Assembly: GCA_964016985.1 (NCBI GenBank)
Contig: OZ024827.1
Location: forward strand, 24,510,933-24,574,932
Reading direction: 5' to 3'
Length of the DNA stretch: 64,000 nucleotides
Source of the DNA: Anodontia alba
Taxonomy: Eukaryota; Mollusca; Bivalvia; Lucinida; Lucinidae
Each line of letters begins with the position of its first letter. Positions within the stretch are counted from its first letter, which is position 1. Under the pieces are notes generated by a model. That model was not told the DNA's origin. It saw nothing but the letters and a program-made list of their open reading frames with translations, and made no database searches. The position numbers were made by a program, and so were the translations under genes. Shown here piece after piece: positions 22,455-33,388 of the stretch.

Positions 22455-23290
22455 TAATATAATGTGAGTCAATGAAATAAATGTAGATCAGCAGCTATAG
22501 AAATAAAAAAATAACCTTGTCATTAGAAATGTGGCTTTCACACGTATGCGAACAACAAAGGTCCAAATCAGTGAGTACAAATGTACCTATATTTACGCTT
22601 ATAAGGCTGTAAAAAAAACTGTTGTATCAAACAAATCCATAAGGTAACTGCGAATGCCTAAATCAGAATGAGTGAATACAGTTAGTGAAAGTGCCCTTTT
22701 CGTCATAGCAGGGTTCCATTGGAGGTTGTGTTTGGTCTCTTACATTTCCGCAAAGCTTCCGTAGAATAGGCAAGGATAATCAATCTCATAACTAAAGGCA
22801 AATGAACTTGCGTGCGCCTGCGTAATTTGACAATGATAGTAAATAGTACATCGCATAATTCTCTGAATGACGTAGGAATTATACAGTGTAATAAGCTTGA
22901 AAGCATTTAGAATTAGAATAAGGGCCGCGTCAAACAAAAAAGGGCCTTCGAACATGCGCAAAATGCGAAGTATCATCCGGGTAATTGCTCTCCTTTCAAC
23001 CATTATTTAGTATCCAATGATTCTGTAAGCGGACTGTGAAGGCCCTGATCAGACTGCGCGGATGCGCAGTCTGATCATCCGCGCAGTCTGATCTGGGCCT
23101 TCACTGTCCGCATGTACCCGAAGGCATGTTTTCGCATGGCGAGGCCCATATGTTTTTATATCGGCATGGTATTGCTTCTTTGCGCTTACAGTAATTTCCC
23201 AACAATATTGGATTAATGACGCCGAACAGTTAAGTAAACATAATCTGAAAACTAAGCGAAACTGCTTCAACTTAACCTGCCACCACGCTG
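22453..23290 (+). repeat. Family F repeat with inserted H hairpin
   Basis: Same order of landmarks as 20484-21140: GGTTGTGTTTGGTCTC, GATAATCAATCTCATAACTA, CGCCTGCGTAATTTGACA, GAATGACGTAGGAATTAT, AAGCTTGAAAGCATTTAGAA. A block at about 22930-23140 with family H hairpins interrupts it. Confidence 0.7.
22935..23140. mobile_element. Composite H-hairpin element
   Basis: GGGCCTTCGAACATGC, ATTCTGTAAGCGGACTGTGA and a GATCAGACTGCGCGGATGCG palindrome with an extra GCGCAGTCTGATC repeat. The same arrangement recurs at 59.55-59.75 kb. Confidence 0.7.
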
Positions 23291-23332
23291 TGCCTAGTGA
23301 AGATTCTGATCAGAGTGCGCGAAAGCGTAGGT

Positions 23333-23410
23333 AGACTGGTTCCAGTCCCCAGTGATTAAAATATTTTTCTCATAATCATGTTTGATAATCCACTAAAATA
23401 AAAAAAAAAG

Positions 23411-23441
<31 letters not shown>

Positions 23442-23560
23442 GACTATAAAGGCTGGTCACTAGTGACCAGCCTTTATAGTCATGACATTATTTTGGTTTT
23501 ATTTAAGTGGATTATTAAATAGATTATCAGAAGAAAAAAATAGTTAGTCATTGGAGACTG
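23333..23560. mobile_element. Family J palindromic element with poly-A expansion
   Basis: Ends AGACTGGTTCCAGT and TTGGAGACT. TGATAATCCACTAAAATAAA opens an arm whose AAACCAAAATAAT part is replaced by a run of A (23398-23437). The centre GGCTGGTCACTAGTGACCAGCC is a perfect palindrome. Confidence 0.8.
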
Positions 23561-23984
23561 AAAAAAAAAATGCAAATTGATCTAATTCAAGGTGTCTGAG
23601 GAGTTGCAAATACAAAATCTACATGTACGTCACCAAGGCCATACTTAAATCAAGAAACAGACGGACAAACAATTTTAAGCCACATGCACACTTCAATACA
23701 TGTACCATACCGCGATAAACAATAAAATTACGCATGAAGCCTACGGAAGATGATGGAGGAGTTGCAGGCACAGGCTCTGGGATGGACAGGAGACCCGACG
23801 GACAAAAAAAAAGAGACAAATAAATGGACAAAACGCCAAATTAAATAAAACTTACCTTTTCTTTCAGTCAGTCTTCGATCAAGGCAGCCTCAACTGAAAT
23901 ATAACAGACTATATAACAAATCTTTAAAGTGTCAATAACAACTGCACCAGACCACGTTTTGATTTTTGTATTTGGCAGAAAAAA

Positions 23985-24085
23985 ATAAGGTTAAGCATTG
24001 CATGTGAATTGTTTGCTCAGCAAACGATTCACATGCAATGCTAAACCTTATTTTCACTGAATAATAATAATAATGATAATAAAAA
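23985..24085. repeat. Hairpin core of B5 type with (TAA)n
   Basis: AATAAGGTTAAGCATTGCAT and GTGAATTGTTTGCTCAGCAAAC mirrored by TGCAATGCTAAACCTTATTT. Then AATAATAATAAT. Related to 17.67 and 62.45 kb. Confidence 0.65.
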
Positions 24086-24399
24086 AGCAACAAAATATGT
24101 TGACTGCTACAATTTTGTTTCGCACTAAAGAAACTTACGTTCAATTTATAAACTAATAGCATAACCTCATTTATCGGTAATTGGTTCACAGTAAGTTAAA
24201 TCCTGTACTGCACTAATTCCATGCAAAAAGCAATTCCGTCTGTACTTTTAAAAGTGTCATAAAGTTGGAAGAAAGTGGCTGTTGGCTTATAAACGAATGT
24301 CTCTGATCACACACAACATGAACCAAAAGCAATGCGACCATTGCAGACTACAATCAGAAGGCGCATGCGCACAGTACGAGTCGAATCGACTAGATCTAT

Positions 24400-24540
24400 C
24401 GATCGATTGATAGATACATAGGCAGGCAGGCAAGTAGGCAGGTAGGCAGACAGACATACGACAGACAGACAGACAGATAGACAGGTACATAGATTGTGCG
24501 AGGTACATAGATTGTACAAGGTCCATAGATTGTCCATGAG
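24400..24540. repeat. GATA/GACA/GGCA microsatellite with 3x GTACATAGATTGT
   Basis: Tetranucleotide variants from GATAGATACATAGGCAGGCA to CAGACAGACAGATAGACA, followed by three copies of GG(T/TC)ACATAGATTGT spaced by 17-18 bp. Confidence 0.85.
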
Positions 24541-24867
24541 TAAAGTGCATATTTACATCATAACGTTTGGGTGTGCAGGTCGGTATGGGTATGCGAAGTA
24601 CCCTGTTGTGCTTTCCGCGATTTACATATCTGTGACAACTCTGGTCTTTTGTTGCACTATCGACAGTCCTCCAGACCCTCTCCGTTGATGACTCCAACGT
24701 AACAACGTCCTGTCATTTGTAGAACGCAGCGACTATTGAGCACTTCCAATAATGAACACCGTATGAACTGTAAGATTCGCATCACTTGCCTCCTTACCAT
24801 CCCGAACCGAACATACCAACCCCTTCGTTTGACTACTTGTTCTTATACCAAAATTGCTGAAATAGTG

Positions 24868-24934
24868 GCAAACAGCGTAGACCATGATCAGACGCCGCGT
24901 TTTGCGGCGTCTGATCTGGGTCTGCACTGTTTGC
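24868..24934. repeat. Short family H hairpin, near perfect
   Basis: GCAAACAGCGTAGACCATGA and GACGCCGCG are mirrored by CGGCGTCTGATCTGGGTC and TGCACTGTTTGC. Confidence 0.8.
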
Positions 24935-25129
24935 GCAGGTCTATCAATCTGATTACGTAGAATAAATACAGTAGTTTTAGCATTAAAACCCGTGCATAAT
25001 ATCAATTTGCATACCTAACTTTCACTTTGACCTAACTCTTATAGAAATTACGATCTCGTAATAATACTGTCCACAAAATTTTTTCTTCACTATGGGAAGG
25101 CACCAGCTTTGTTCATGAAACTCTATGCT

Positions 25130-25900
25130 ACCTGGCAAAAGTAAAACAAGAAAGCTTTCTTTGTCCTTCACAAGGTAGGACAGCAATTCAGTGAAGAATA
25201 TCTACTATCGACAGTTGGGCCGAGTACTATTCAGATCTTTTACAGGCACGAGTCACGAAGCTGATGGGGTCCTATGGTACTATCGTGTCCAAATAATTCA
25301 GATGAGAACTACTGTTCAGTCTTTTGCTATGAAGTTGAAACAGCCATAAAGGTACCACAGAAACTATTGAACAATTTACTCCATCATGCTAATAAACCAT
25401 CAAAGGAATGTAATACAGAAGATAAGCTTCAGCAGACTCCGCCTCAGGTAAAATGAATAAATACCGAAGAACAATCGGGTTTCTGACAAGGGAGGTACTA
25501 CAGCGTAAATATTCACTTTCAGTTTGCCGGATTACAGCCACATTCTGCACCAACAATATCTCTATCATGTCATCTCAGACTTCAAAACACATTCGACAGG
25601 GTAAGGCATGAAGCTTTGTGGGCCTCTATGAGGAAATATAACATCTATGCCAACATGTTTTATGTAATTTAACGAGTACAGCAGGCATCTTCTTTGAGAT
25701 CGCAATCACGTAATTCAGGCCCAAGGCAGGAGTGAGTCAGAAATATATTCCGTCACAACACTCTTAACCATCTTTCTAGAAACATTGCTGAAATCGCTAT
25801 AGAGACGAAGGAGCTCACGGGATTGGTTGATTGTCTCGACAAATCCACAAAGGTCTCCAAAACAGAAACTGCTGATGCGGAGCAACCCAGAGGAAACCGA
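25130..25900 (+). pseudogene. Degenerate LINE reverse transcriptase fragment
   Basis: Broken frames read in order: a weak EVETAIK segment near 25340; TEEQSGF near 25460; NTFDRVRHEALWASMRKYNI at about 25587-25650, which resembles the RT motif A region (DFKKAFDR.W) of non-LTR elements; then GLVDCLDKST near 25825, resembling sequence after the FADD box. The FADD box itself is lost in an internal deletion. Frameshifts and stops throughout mark an old dead copy. Clade is not assignable. Confidence 0.6.
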
Positions 25901-25909
25901 AAATGAGCC

Positions 25910-26050
25910 CGCGCACGACAAAACCTACAACAAGATGTGCGACCAGCCAAGGCTCAGATCAGCCTGCGCATCCGCGCAGTCTGATCCGCGTCTTTGCTGA
26001 TCGCATGTGCTTTCTACAGCCTGCGGGCTATCCAAAGAGGGATGAGGAGA
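25910..26050 (+). mobile_element. Family G element, left part
   Basis: GCGCACGACAAAACCTACAA, GTGCGACCAGC, GATCAGCCTGCGCATCCGCG and TTTCTACAGCCTGCGGGCTA match the two complete copies at 34.2 and 50.1 kb. The right end is missing. Confidence 0.75.
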
Positions 26051-26059
26051 GAATTAATC

Positions 26060-27420
26060 CGTTTAATCAATTATTAATTTTTGACTATTCTTGCCTCCGC
26101 AGGGGTTCCACAAGTAGATCTGTTGAACCCCACTTTTCTTTTCAGGCTCACGCATTTGTCACATGATCATGTCGCAGTACATGTATTGATTATTTACATA
26201 ACCTGGAGTTCGCCAGGGAGGTCCACTTCCACAGCTATCTTTACCTATATTTATTACCTATCACACCTAGGACACATGATAAGGTTAGATTAATTACTAT
26301 TCCAGTCTTAGAATTCACGTGATCGAATTTTCTATGAATTTAACTGTTTCCAGGAACCTACGCATATCTCCGCCGACTGTTCATCACGTGTTTCAATCTG
26401 GCCAATCAGAATTGCCCTTAGCCCTCTCAATAATGTAACTGATCCTTGCTTTGGCGGGCCCAGCATCACTGCGCGAGTGGCCACGCAGCAAGCAGCATCG
26501 CATATCGCCGCCATATTTAAACTTGCTAAAATTGTCTTCCCCACCCACCTTCCTCTCACTCAGCATTCACTGGAAGTTGGTCTTTTTCTGTGTTTTCTGT
26601 CATTATCATGTAGTTTTAGTTTTGTAGATTAGGTAGACCATTTATACGAAATGCAACCTGAATGCATATGTGCTATCAGAACGTCATGTGGACTCTTGTC
26701 TATGGAATATTACAGACATTGTACTTGTGAAATGTGTACAGACAATGACGTCTCCAAGTATATATTGTGGCAATGAACTTTCAGTACTTGGATTTTCCGG
26801 ACTCTGGACTATCAGTGATGTGAATTCCAGTACTTGGATTATAACAATCAGACGCTTTCTTGAGCATGGAGATCATTTGCTTTCTAAGCAAATGACATAT
26901 TAATTATGATTGCATCATTACAAGATTGTTTTATATGATTGCGCTATACTTTGCCAATTCACAATGTCTGCTATATTATTGCCAATTGTTTTCTTCTGAT
27001 TAAATGGTCAGCATTGAACCCAAACCCAAACTTCCTTTTTAATACCGAGTCCAGCCTCCAGCTGGCATCATAAGCAGCATTGCCTTGTAAGGGGAAATTA
27101 ATAGCTCGAAACAACAAATTCTGTCCGGAATTGCTCAAACAGTTGCAGCTCCAGTAAACCTGAAACTTATATGGAAAAAAGAAGCAATACCAGACTCGCC
27201 TAAATTTCATATTATTTTACAGGGGAACATGTGGGCCTCCATAACATAGACATGTTAATGTTTTCGTAACCATAATTCAGCAGATTGGGAGTAACCATAT
27301 ATAAAAGATTTTGGTAAAATTCTGCTGCATTCTATAAAGTCTTTATTTCATGACCACATTCTTTACCCAGGTAGTTCTTTACATACTTAGCACAGTAAAT
27401 GTACAAGAACAAAATGTCAG
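26060..27420. other. Quiet interval; weak promoter-like cluster
   Basis: No repeat family described here occurs in this 1.3 kb. At 26385-26520 lie CACGTG, CCAATCAG and GCCGCCAT within a locally GC-richer patch. These short motifs are common by chance, and no first exon or splice pattern could be supported. Confidence 0.25.
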
Positions 27421-27424
27421 CCTG

Positions 27425-27427
<3 letters not shown>

Positions 27428-27483
<56 letters not shown>
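27428..27483. repeat. (CA)n microsatellite
   Basis: About 27 units, followed by a decayed CAGATCAGCCTATGCACATG hairpin. Confidence 0.95.
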
Positions 27484-27485
<2 letters not shown>

Positions 27486-27990
27486 GTTAGAAAATGTACC
27501 TTATGACGCGTACGCCGTGAGAAATGACTCAGATCAGCCTATGCACATGCTGGTCTGTGCCTTCTCAATTCAATCCCTCTAGGAGGCTTAAATCCTTGGC
27601 TATTAACAGCTTGAATGCGTTTTATTTAGTCAACCGTGGACTAAAAAGGCCCGTAGCCTATCTTTCCTCACGCACATTAGAAGGCCCATTACATTAGAGG
27701 TTCCAATATTAAAATATTAAAGTTTAACCTGTTGATTATAAACAAAAGCAGACAGCATTTTAAGATACTGCTTTTTATATTTCAAAGAAAAAAGACGTAA
27801 TCTCATTCAAGACAATATGGATGAAGTGCCAAGCCTTCTTTTCTGAGGTGAATAAGAAAAACGAATATCACTAATTTTCGTCTGATAATATAAACAAAAT
27901 TAATATGTATTATTTTTAGTCTCCCAGTTAAATCTACAGAATGCCAATGTTTTAAATTTATATTGAAAAATTGGTTTAAAAGCTGTGAAA

Positions 27991-28270
27991 CATTACGTGA
28001 ACACGCCTATTCAAAAATATAGGAAATTTCATCTCCAAAAACTGAAAATTTTTCAGATAAAAAACTCTGATATTTTTCAAATTTCTGCTCTAAACATAAA
28101 TTGTGGGTACTCGTTAGAACCACCTCAGCGAGGCGGTTCTAACGAGTACCCACAATCTATGTTTTTGAGCAGAAATAAGAAAAATAATGTCTACCCCTGT
28201 AAACCCCAGTTTTTCTATATAAAAGTGGGGTTTAAGGGGGTCAAAATTGTATAGGTATGTTTTCGTGATG
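27991..28270 (-). mobile_element. Family A MITE, complete (reverse)
   Basis: Ends CATTACGTGAAC and GTTTTCGTGATG. Centre GAACCACCTCAGCGAGGCGG. Confidence 0.92.
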
Positions 28271-28527
28271 TTTATAAAATCCTCCAAATAATATAGACTC
28301 CTTGATATCGGTGTTTTCACTATACATTATTGGGGAATATAGGGGTACATATTACATATACTTATTCACATTCCTGTAAATTTACAGCGAATGTTCTCAA
28401 AATAAAATCGACGCCAACTATATAATAAATCTGTTTTATTCTTGTTGACGGAATAATTCTCTAAATTTTCAATTATGTTGTGAAGTCACGTAACAAACAA
28501 TGTGACGTAACATCATTTGCACTTTAA

Positions 28528-28566
28528 CTCTTTCGGTGCCAAATTTCAGACGACATTTCTCATCTG

Positions 28567-28597
<31 letters not shown>

Positions 28598-28723
28598 CTA
28601 TCGCTTGCAAACAAGTTTATGTGTAAAGGTGAAAACCTGAATAGCAAACAGCATAGATCCAGATGAGACGGCTCATTATGCTAAGCCTATTACTACAGTG
28701 TATCGTCTGCGGCAGTGAAAGAG
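28528..28723 (+). mobile_element. TTAA MITE, subfamily B2, clean TTAA flanks
   Basis: TTAA at 28524-28527 and 28724-28727. Ends CTCTTTCGGTGCC and GGCAGTGAAAGAG. A T-run (28567-28591) follows GACGACATTT. The H-type hairpin AGCATAGATCCAGATGAGAC is half lost. Confidence 0.8.
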
Positions 28724-28908
28724 TTAATGTGCGATTTAACCATGTCTGTAATATGGACTTTATTTGTTTTTGTTTGCTTGTTTTCCTGCAGTAAAACAAC
28801 AAATTCGTAACAAAGTGTTATTCAGCATTAGTTTCAGTTTCAGTGATCTCTTCACAAATTTGATTATTTGTTACCATATTTTACCCAAAGTCTTTCGGAC
28901 AGACAGAC

Positions 28909-29188
28909 CTGGGCCCGAAGTTATAAAACTTTTTTTCATGCTCAACTCAGCTGAGCATGAAATTTGTCCTTGTAATAAATCTCAAATTGCTAACAATTGC
29001 TAATTCTTTCTTGCTAAACATTGCTGAGTACATGTATGAAAAGTTCTCTGCTAATAAATATGAAAAAGCCAACTGTTGTTGGCATTTTTAAATGCCAACT
29101 GTTGTTGGCATTTTTATATTTATTAGCAGAAAAATTTTCATGCTCAGCTGAGTTGAGCATGAAAAAAGTTTTATAACCTCGGGACCAG
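28909..29188. mobile_element. Long-TIR element with nested palindromes
   Basis: TIR of about 50 bp: CTGGGCCCGAAGTTATAAAA against the mirror TTTTATAACCTCGGGACCAG. Each TIR holds its own palindrome, CATGCTCAACTCAGCTGAGCATG. Inside, GCCAACTGTTGTTGGC occurs twice, each copy itself palindromic. Confidence 0.85.
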
Positions 29189-29189
29189 A

Positions 29190-29254
29190 GCAAACAATGT
29201 AGACTCAGATTAAACGGTGTCTGATCAGGGTCTACACTGTATGCCACTCACCCA
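29190..29254. repeat. Short family H hairpin (decayed)
   Basis: GCAAACAATGTAGACTCAGA with right arm GATCAGGGTCTACACTGTATGCC. Confidence 0.65.
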
Positions 29255-29528
29255 GCATTTTTTTAGATACAATATCAAAGAGTAAGATAGACTTGTTCAA
29301 ACTTTTGAATAAGTGTGGTAAGGCTATGTCCGAATACAAGAGTAAATACAGTATATTTTTTGTAATTGCTGTTCGAGCTGTAGAACAGACAAATAATCCT
29401 CAACGTCTGAAAGCAACCTTCGGACATATGCGCCCAGCGAAGCTTCAGATCAGCCTGCGCATTCGCACATTCCGAACAGAATCTTCAGCAGGCGCATTTT
29501 GGATAGCCAAGGATGCAAAATTTCTTCA

Positions 29529-29774
29529 CATCACGAAAACACGTCAGTTTTGACAAACTTAAACACCACTTTTATAAAGTAAAACCTGGGTTTACAGGAG
29601 TACATGTATAACTATTTCTTTTTATTTCTGCTCAAAAACATAGATTGTGGATACTCACAATCTATGTTTTGAGCAGAAATATGAAAAATATCAGTTTTTT
29701 TTTTTTTATCTGAAAATTTTCATGTTTTGGTGGTAAAATTTTCTGTATATTTGAATAAGCATGTTTTCGTAATG
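29529..29774 (+). mobile_element. Family A MITE, centre deleted
   Basis: Ends CATCACGAAAAC and GTTTTCGTAATG. The central GAACCGCCTCG palindrome is gone: GATTGTGGATACTCACAATC remains, itself a small palindrome. Confidence 0.9.
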
Positions 29775-30030
29775 TATAGTTTTGACCAACTTAAACCCCA
29801 CTTTTATACAGTAAAACCGGGGTTTACAGGTGTATACATTTTTTTTTATTTCTGCCCAAGAACATAGATTGTGGGTACCCGTCAGAACCGCCTCGCTGAA
29901 GCGGTTTAACGGGTACCCATAATCTATGTTTTGAGCAGAAATGTGAAAACTACCAGAATTTTTCATCTGAAAGTCTTCATTTTTTGGTGGTAAAGTTCTC
30001 AGTAATTTTGAATTGGCGTGTTTTCTTAAT
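29775..30030 (+). mobile_element. Family A MITE abutting the previous copy
   Basis: Begins TATAGTTTTGACC without the terminal CATYACGAAAAC, ends GTTTTCTTAAT. It follows the preceding copy with no spacer, as if the pair shares one terminus. Confidence 0.88.
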
Positions 30031-30639
30031 CATGCGGACAACGATGACTCTTATCAGACTGCACGGATGTTCAGGCTGATTTTAGTCTTCGTTGGGCGCA
30101 CATGTCAGCATGTACGTTTTCTGACATTGCGGCTTAAATCTAATCGATGTAAACAGGAACGTACTCGTATGTGGCTGTGTGAATTATGTAGGCATGGCGA
30201 CATACACAAGAAAATGACTGACAAGAGCAAGATTATTCAATTTGTAACGGACGCAGACACATTTTAGAGGAGGCATTTCTTTTAATACATTTCATTACAT
30301 TGACACGCGATTTGATGTACGTATGTCCTTTCGACGGACCTCGGAAAATCGGTTTTAGTCTGGCACTTTATTCAAAAGACGTAAATTGAAGATGTTAATA
30401 AATAAAATTCAGTATTTACTACCATTTATCCAAAGCTTTAGGCCAGAGAGGCCAGAGCATAGAGTGAAGTCCTAGATCAGTCACCAATGAAAGCGGTATC
30501 TGTTAAGGATCTGCACTGTCCGTGCATTACTCAGTTGTTTTAAACATATCGCCAGGTTTAGTAATATAGAGTTGTCAAACATAGTATAGACCAAGTATAG
30601 AAGAAGTTTAGATTTTTGAATTTTATGATAAATATGTAT

Positions 30640-30835
30640 AAAAACGACTGGTAATAGCCAATTTACGTTAAAATCGCAATTACCAGTCGACTGGCATATC
30701 CAGTTTACGCTAAAACCGCTGTAGCCAGTCGACTGTCATTAGCGATTTTAACGTAAATCGACTATTACCAGTCAACTGTCCATAGCAATTTTAACGATTT
30801 TAACGTAAATCGGCTATTGACAGTCGACTGGCAAT
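30640..30835. repeat. Cluster of interleaved inverted repeats (CCAGTCGACTGG)
   Basis: At least five copies of an (A/C)CAGTCGACTG-type palindrome alternate with TTAACGTAAATYG in both orientations, so the block can pair with itself in several registers. ATTTTAACG is duplicated near 30790-30803. Confidence 0.85.
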
Positions 30836-31115
30836 AGCCACTTTGTAAATAAATACTGTAACCCCTTTCAAGACGGTTGATTTGTAAGCGATCAGAATGT
30901 AATTGGTCTAAAAAGGAATATTCTAATTTCCCCAAAATGTTTTACAGCGAATTGTTACACTTATAGTCGAGGAAATTCTGTCAAATGTGCTTAACCCATA
31001 GAGGCCTAATGAATTTTCCCATCCGTATACATTGGATGAGTTCATTTATTATTTAAGGGGTAGCAGGTGTATTTGTTTTTCATTTTTGTTCTATTGGTAA
31101 TTGAAATTCCTGTAA

Positions 31116-31162
31116 GCAAACAGTGAAGACCTTGATCAGACGCCGCATTATGCACTGTTTGC
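31116..31162. repeat. Short family H hairpin, half deleted
   Basis: GCAAACAGTGAAGACCTTGA and GACGCCGC run straight into the end GCACTGTTTGC. Confidence 0.65.
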
Positions 31163-31174
31163 CTAAGTCCCACA

Positions 31175-31550
31175 AAAGGGACGCCAGGCTTGTATTGGTC
31201 AATAACTCTGCTGAAAACGGTTTCCTCCCCTTGGAGACAAATTCTTTGCGTTTAGAGATCCCTTTCCAGAAAGGAACTGGTGTGCAGAAACGCAAACAAC
31301 TGTCTCCCTTGTTAACCCTATACTCATGCTGAACCCGGATATACACTGCCTTTGCAAACAGTGTAAATCCAGATCCGTTGGTTTCTGATCTGGATCTGCA
31401 CTGTTTGCCGTTAAGTATGTGAATTTATATCAACAATCTGGATCAAGTAATCTGATTGGCTGAAATTAGAAATGGGCGTGGCATCTAAGTTTATTCAGCA
31501 TGACAAGGGTTAAATACGGTGGAAAATCTAACGACGTATCAAGTCCCTAG
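31175..31550 (+). mobile_element. Family D element interrupted by B1 at TTAA
   Basis: Left portion (CTTTGCGTTTAGAGATCCCT, AACAACTGTCTCCCTTG) ends at 31311. The right portion (ATACGGTGGAAAATCTAACG, ATCAAGTCCC) resumes after 31513. Joining them across one TTAA restores the order seen in the uninterrupted copy at 48.9 kb. Confidence 0.7.
31316..31509 (+). mobile_element. TTAA MITE, subfamily B1, inserted in family D
   Basis: TTAA at 31312-31315 and 31510-31513. Ends CCCTATACTCATGCTGAACC and TTCAGCATGACAAGGG. Hairpin GCAAACAGTGTAAATCCAGA; body GATTGGCTGAAATTAG and GGGCGTGGCATC. Confidence 0.9.
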
Positions 31551-32160
31551 ATGCAGAAATTGGTATGATACAAAAGAAATAAGACCGATATTTATTCAGC
31601 TAGTGCCCTTTTTTGACATCACTCGAAAAGATGGTTGTTGCTTGGCGTTTTATTTTAGATGAAAATATTTTGTTCTGATTGATCATATTTTCTTTTCTGT
31701 GCCTGTGTTTGTTTCTAACATATGTAACCTAAAATTAAATTTATGGCCAAAAGTCTGAGCTATGTAATTTCTATAGTGATTTTTTTGGAATTTGTGTCTA
31801 AGAAAATATTCTTTACTTTTCTTTGCTGAATTTGGATTATTGATGTTTCACAACAATATTGTGAAAATTAAAAACAAATATTATTATTTGCATTGTAACT
31901 TATATGTTTTAAAATACTTTGTGAGGCACATTATTTCGTTCAAGAATATTCTCTAGAGAAGACAGAAGTAAATATTCAAATGTCGGAGTTATTTCCTTGT
32001 TGCATTGTATCATTTCTAGTAATAATAGAGTCCCTCCACGTGAAGACGCATCTAGAACTGCGAAGCTCTGGGTCACCTTGTTTTAACAATCATGCAGTCT
32101 TAATAGGGTGTACAATTGAATCATACAGTCTATAGAATTAAAAACTTCCACGAACGAAAG
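31551..32160. other. AT-rich interval without recognised feature
   Basis: No gene, motif or repeat copy was recognised. Confidence 0.4.
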
Positions 32161-32164
32161 CTTT

Positions 32165-32249
32165 AATACATGAGGAGGTTTATTGTTTATTTATTCGCAA
32201 AATTGATTCAATTTTGCGAATAAATAAACAATAAACCACCACATGTATT
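32165..32249. repeat. AT-rich perfect hairpin
   Basis: GTTTATTGTTTATTTATTCG and CAAAATTGA are mirrored exactly by the right arm. Weaker outer pairing TAATACATG/CATGTATTA. Confidence 0.8.
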
Positions 32250-32269
32250 AAAGCAGTTTGCGAACGGAT

Positions 32270-32850
32270 ATGAAATCCCTCTTTTACCATAACGCATCTT
32301 GGTTGGAATTGAGTTCATGTTTCGTCGTCTGTATATCCGTATATGGTTTCCGTAGAAAAGACTAGGATAATCAATCGTAAAATTAGAGAGCGTCCTAGTA
32401 ATTTGACGACGGAAATACAAATTAGACCGCATGATCTACACCTTGAGAAAAACTTGCTTGTTCTATTTGCAAACACCAAAGGCAAAGATCAGAGCTTTTT
32501 CGGTTTGTCGATATTTGCTAGTACATATTAGTTGTTTTTTTCCCCTTTTCGTTGATATATTCCATGGCGGGCAATGCTTCTGTAGTTTCTGTAGCTAGCA
32601 ATGTAGGCCCTGGTTAGACTGTGTGAATGCGCATACGGGTTTAAGTTTCAATTTGCGATGAAAACCATTTTCCCACCTTACGAATTACTTATGTTCTGTG
32701 AATGACGCATGAATCTCTTGTAAAAATTGCTATATTTTGGAAATGTTATTTTGGTTTCGTATCTATGTCAGTGTGTCGATGTTTTCTTGCGACTATTGCA
32801 TTATGGGCACACTGCAGATTAATTTCCGGGAAAACCATCGCTTTCCATTA
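32270..32850 (+). repeat. Family F repeat, diverged
   Basis: GGTTTCCGTAGAAAAGACTA, GGATAATCAATCG, AGTAATTTGACGACGG, CTGTGAATGACGCATGAATC and CAGATTAATTTCCGGGA follow the family order with many changes. Confidence 0.55.
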
Positions 32851-33011
32851 TTTGACTGTATTGTCATAAAGGAATCTAATAATTGTGGTACTTTCAAAGA
32901 GGTTAATAAATTGGAAGCCTATATCACCCGGTACATCGCGTTTTCCCTCTGTTTTCTGTGTTGCGATATTTACCTCGAGTATTAAGATTTGTCTAAGAAT
33001 GCTTGATAGAT

Positions 33012-33081
33012 GGCGAACAGTGTAGATCCTGATCAGACGCCGCGTTCTGCGGCGTCTGATCTGGATCTTCGTTGTTTGCTC
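33012..33081. repeat. Short family H hairpin, near perfect
   Basis: GCGAACAGTGTAGATCCTGA and GACGCCGCG are mirrored, ending GATCTTCGTTGTTTGC. Confidence 0.8.
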
Positions 33082-33388
33082 AGGCGTGTCTGTCACAATC
33101 TATTGGATAAATACGGTATTTTAGTCAAATATACTTTACAGTAGCCAAAGATTTTGCAAGCGGACAACGCATAATAGATAAGAAGGTGCCAAGAAAGAGT
33201 CACACTCACAGGGAATAGCCTACTTATGGTCCCAAGATGAAGAGCAATGCATCATGGAAAGCCCCGATCTCTCTCTCTGTATCAAGATCCGCGTATGCGT
33301 CTTTGGTGCTCGCTTATGGTATAAGGCCTCCTTCTCCAATTTTTAGAGGCGGCTTTCAAGGAGCACGACTCTGTGCATCAACGGTTAG

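Noticed and set aside
22272..22457. Open frame with PGGDRTRDLL-like peptide
   Set aside because: It is a reading of the SINE tRNA-like head and body, not a protein gene.
26340..26560. Host gene promoter (CACGTG, CCAAT and GCCGCCAT motifs)
   Set aside because: Short motifs are expected by chance, and no downstream exon was recognised. Kept only as a weak note.
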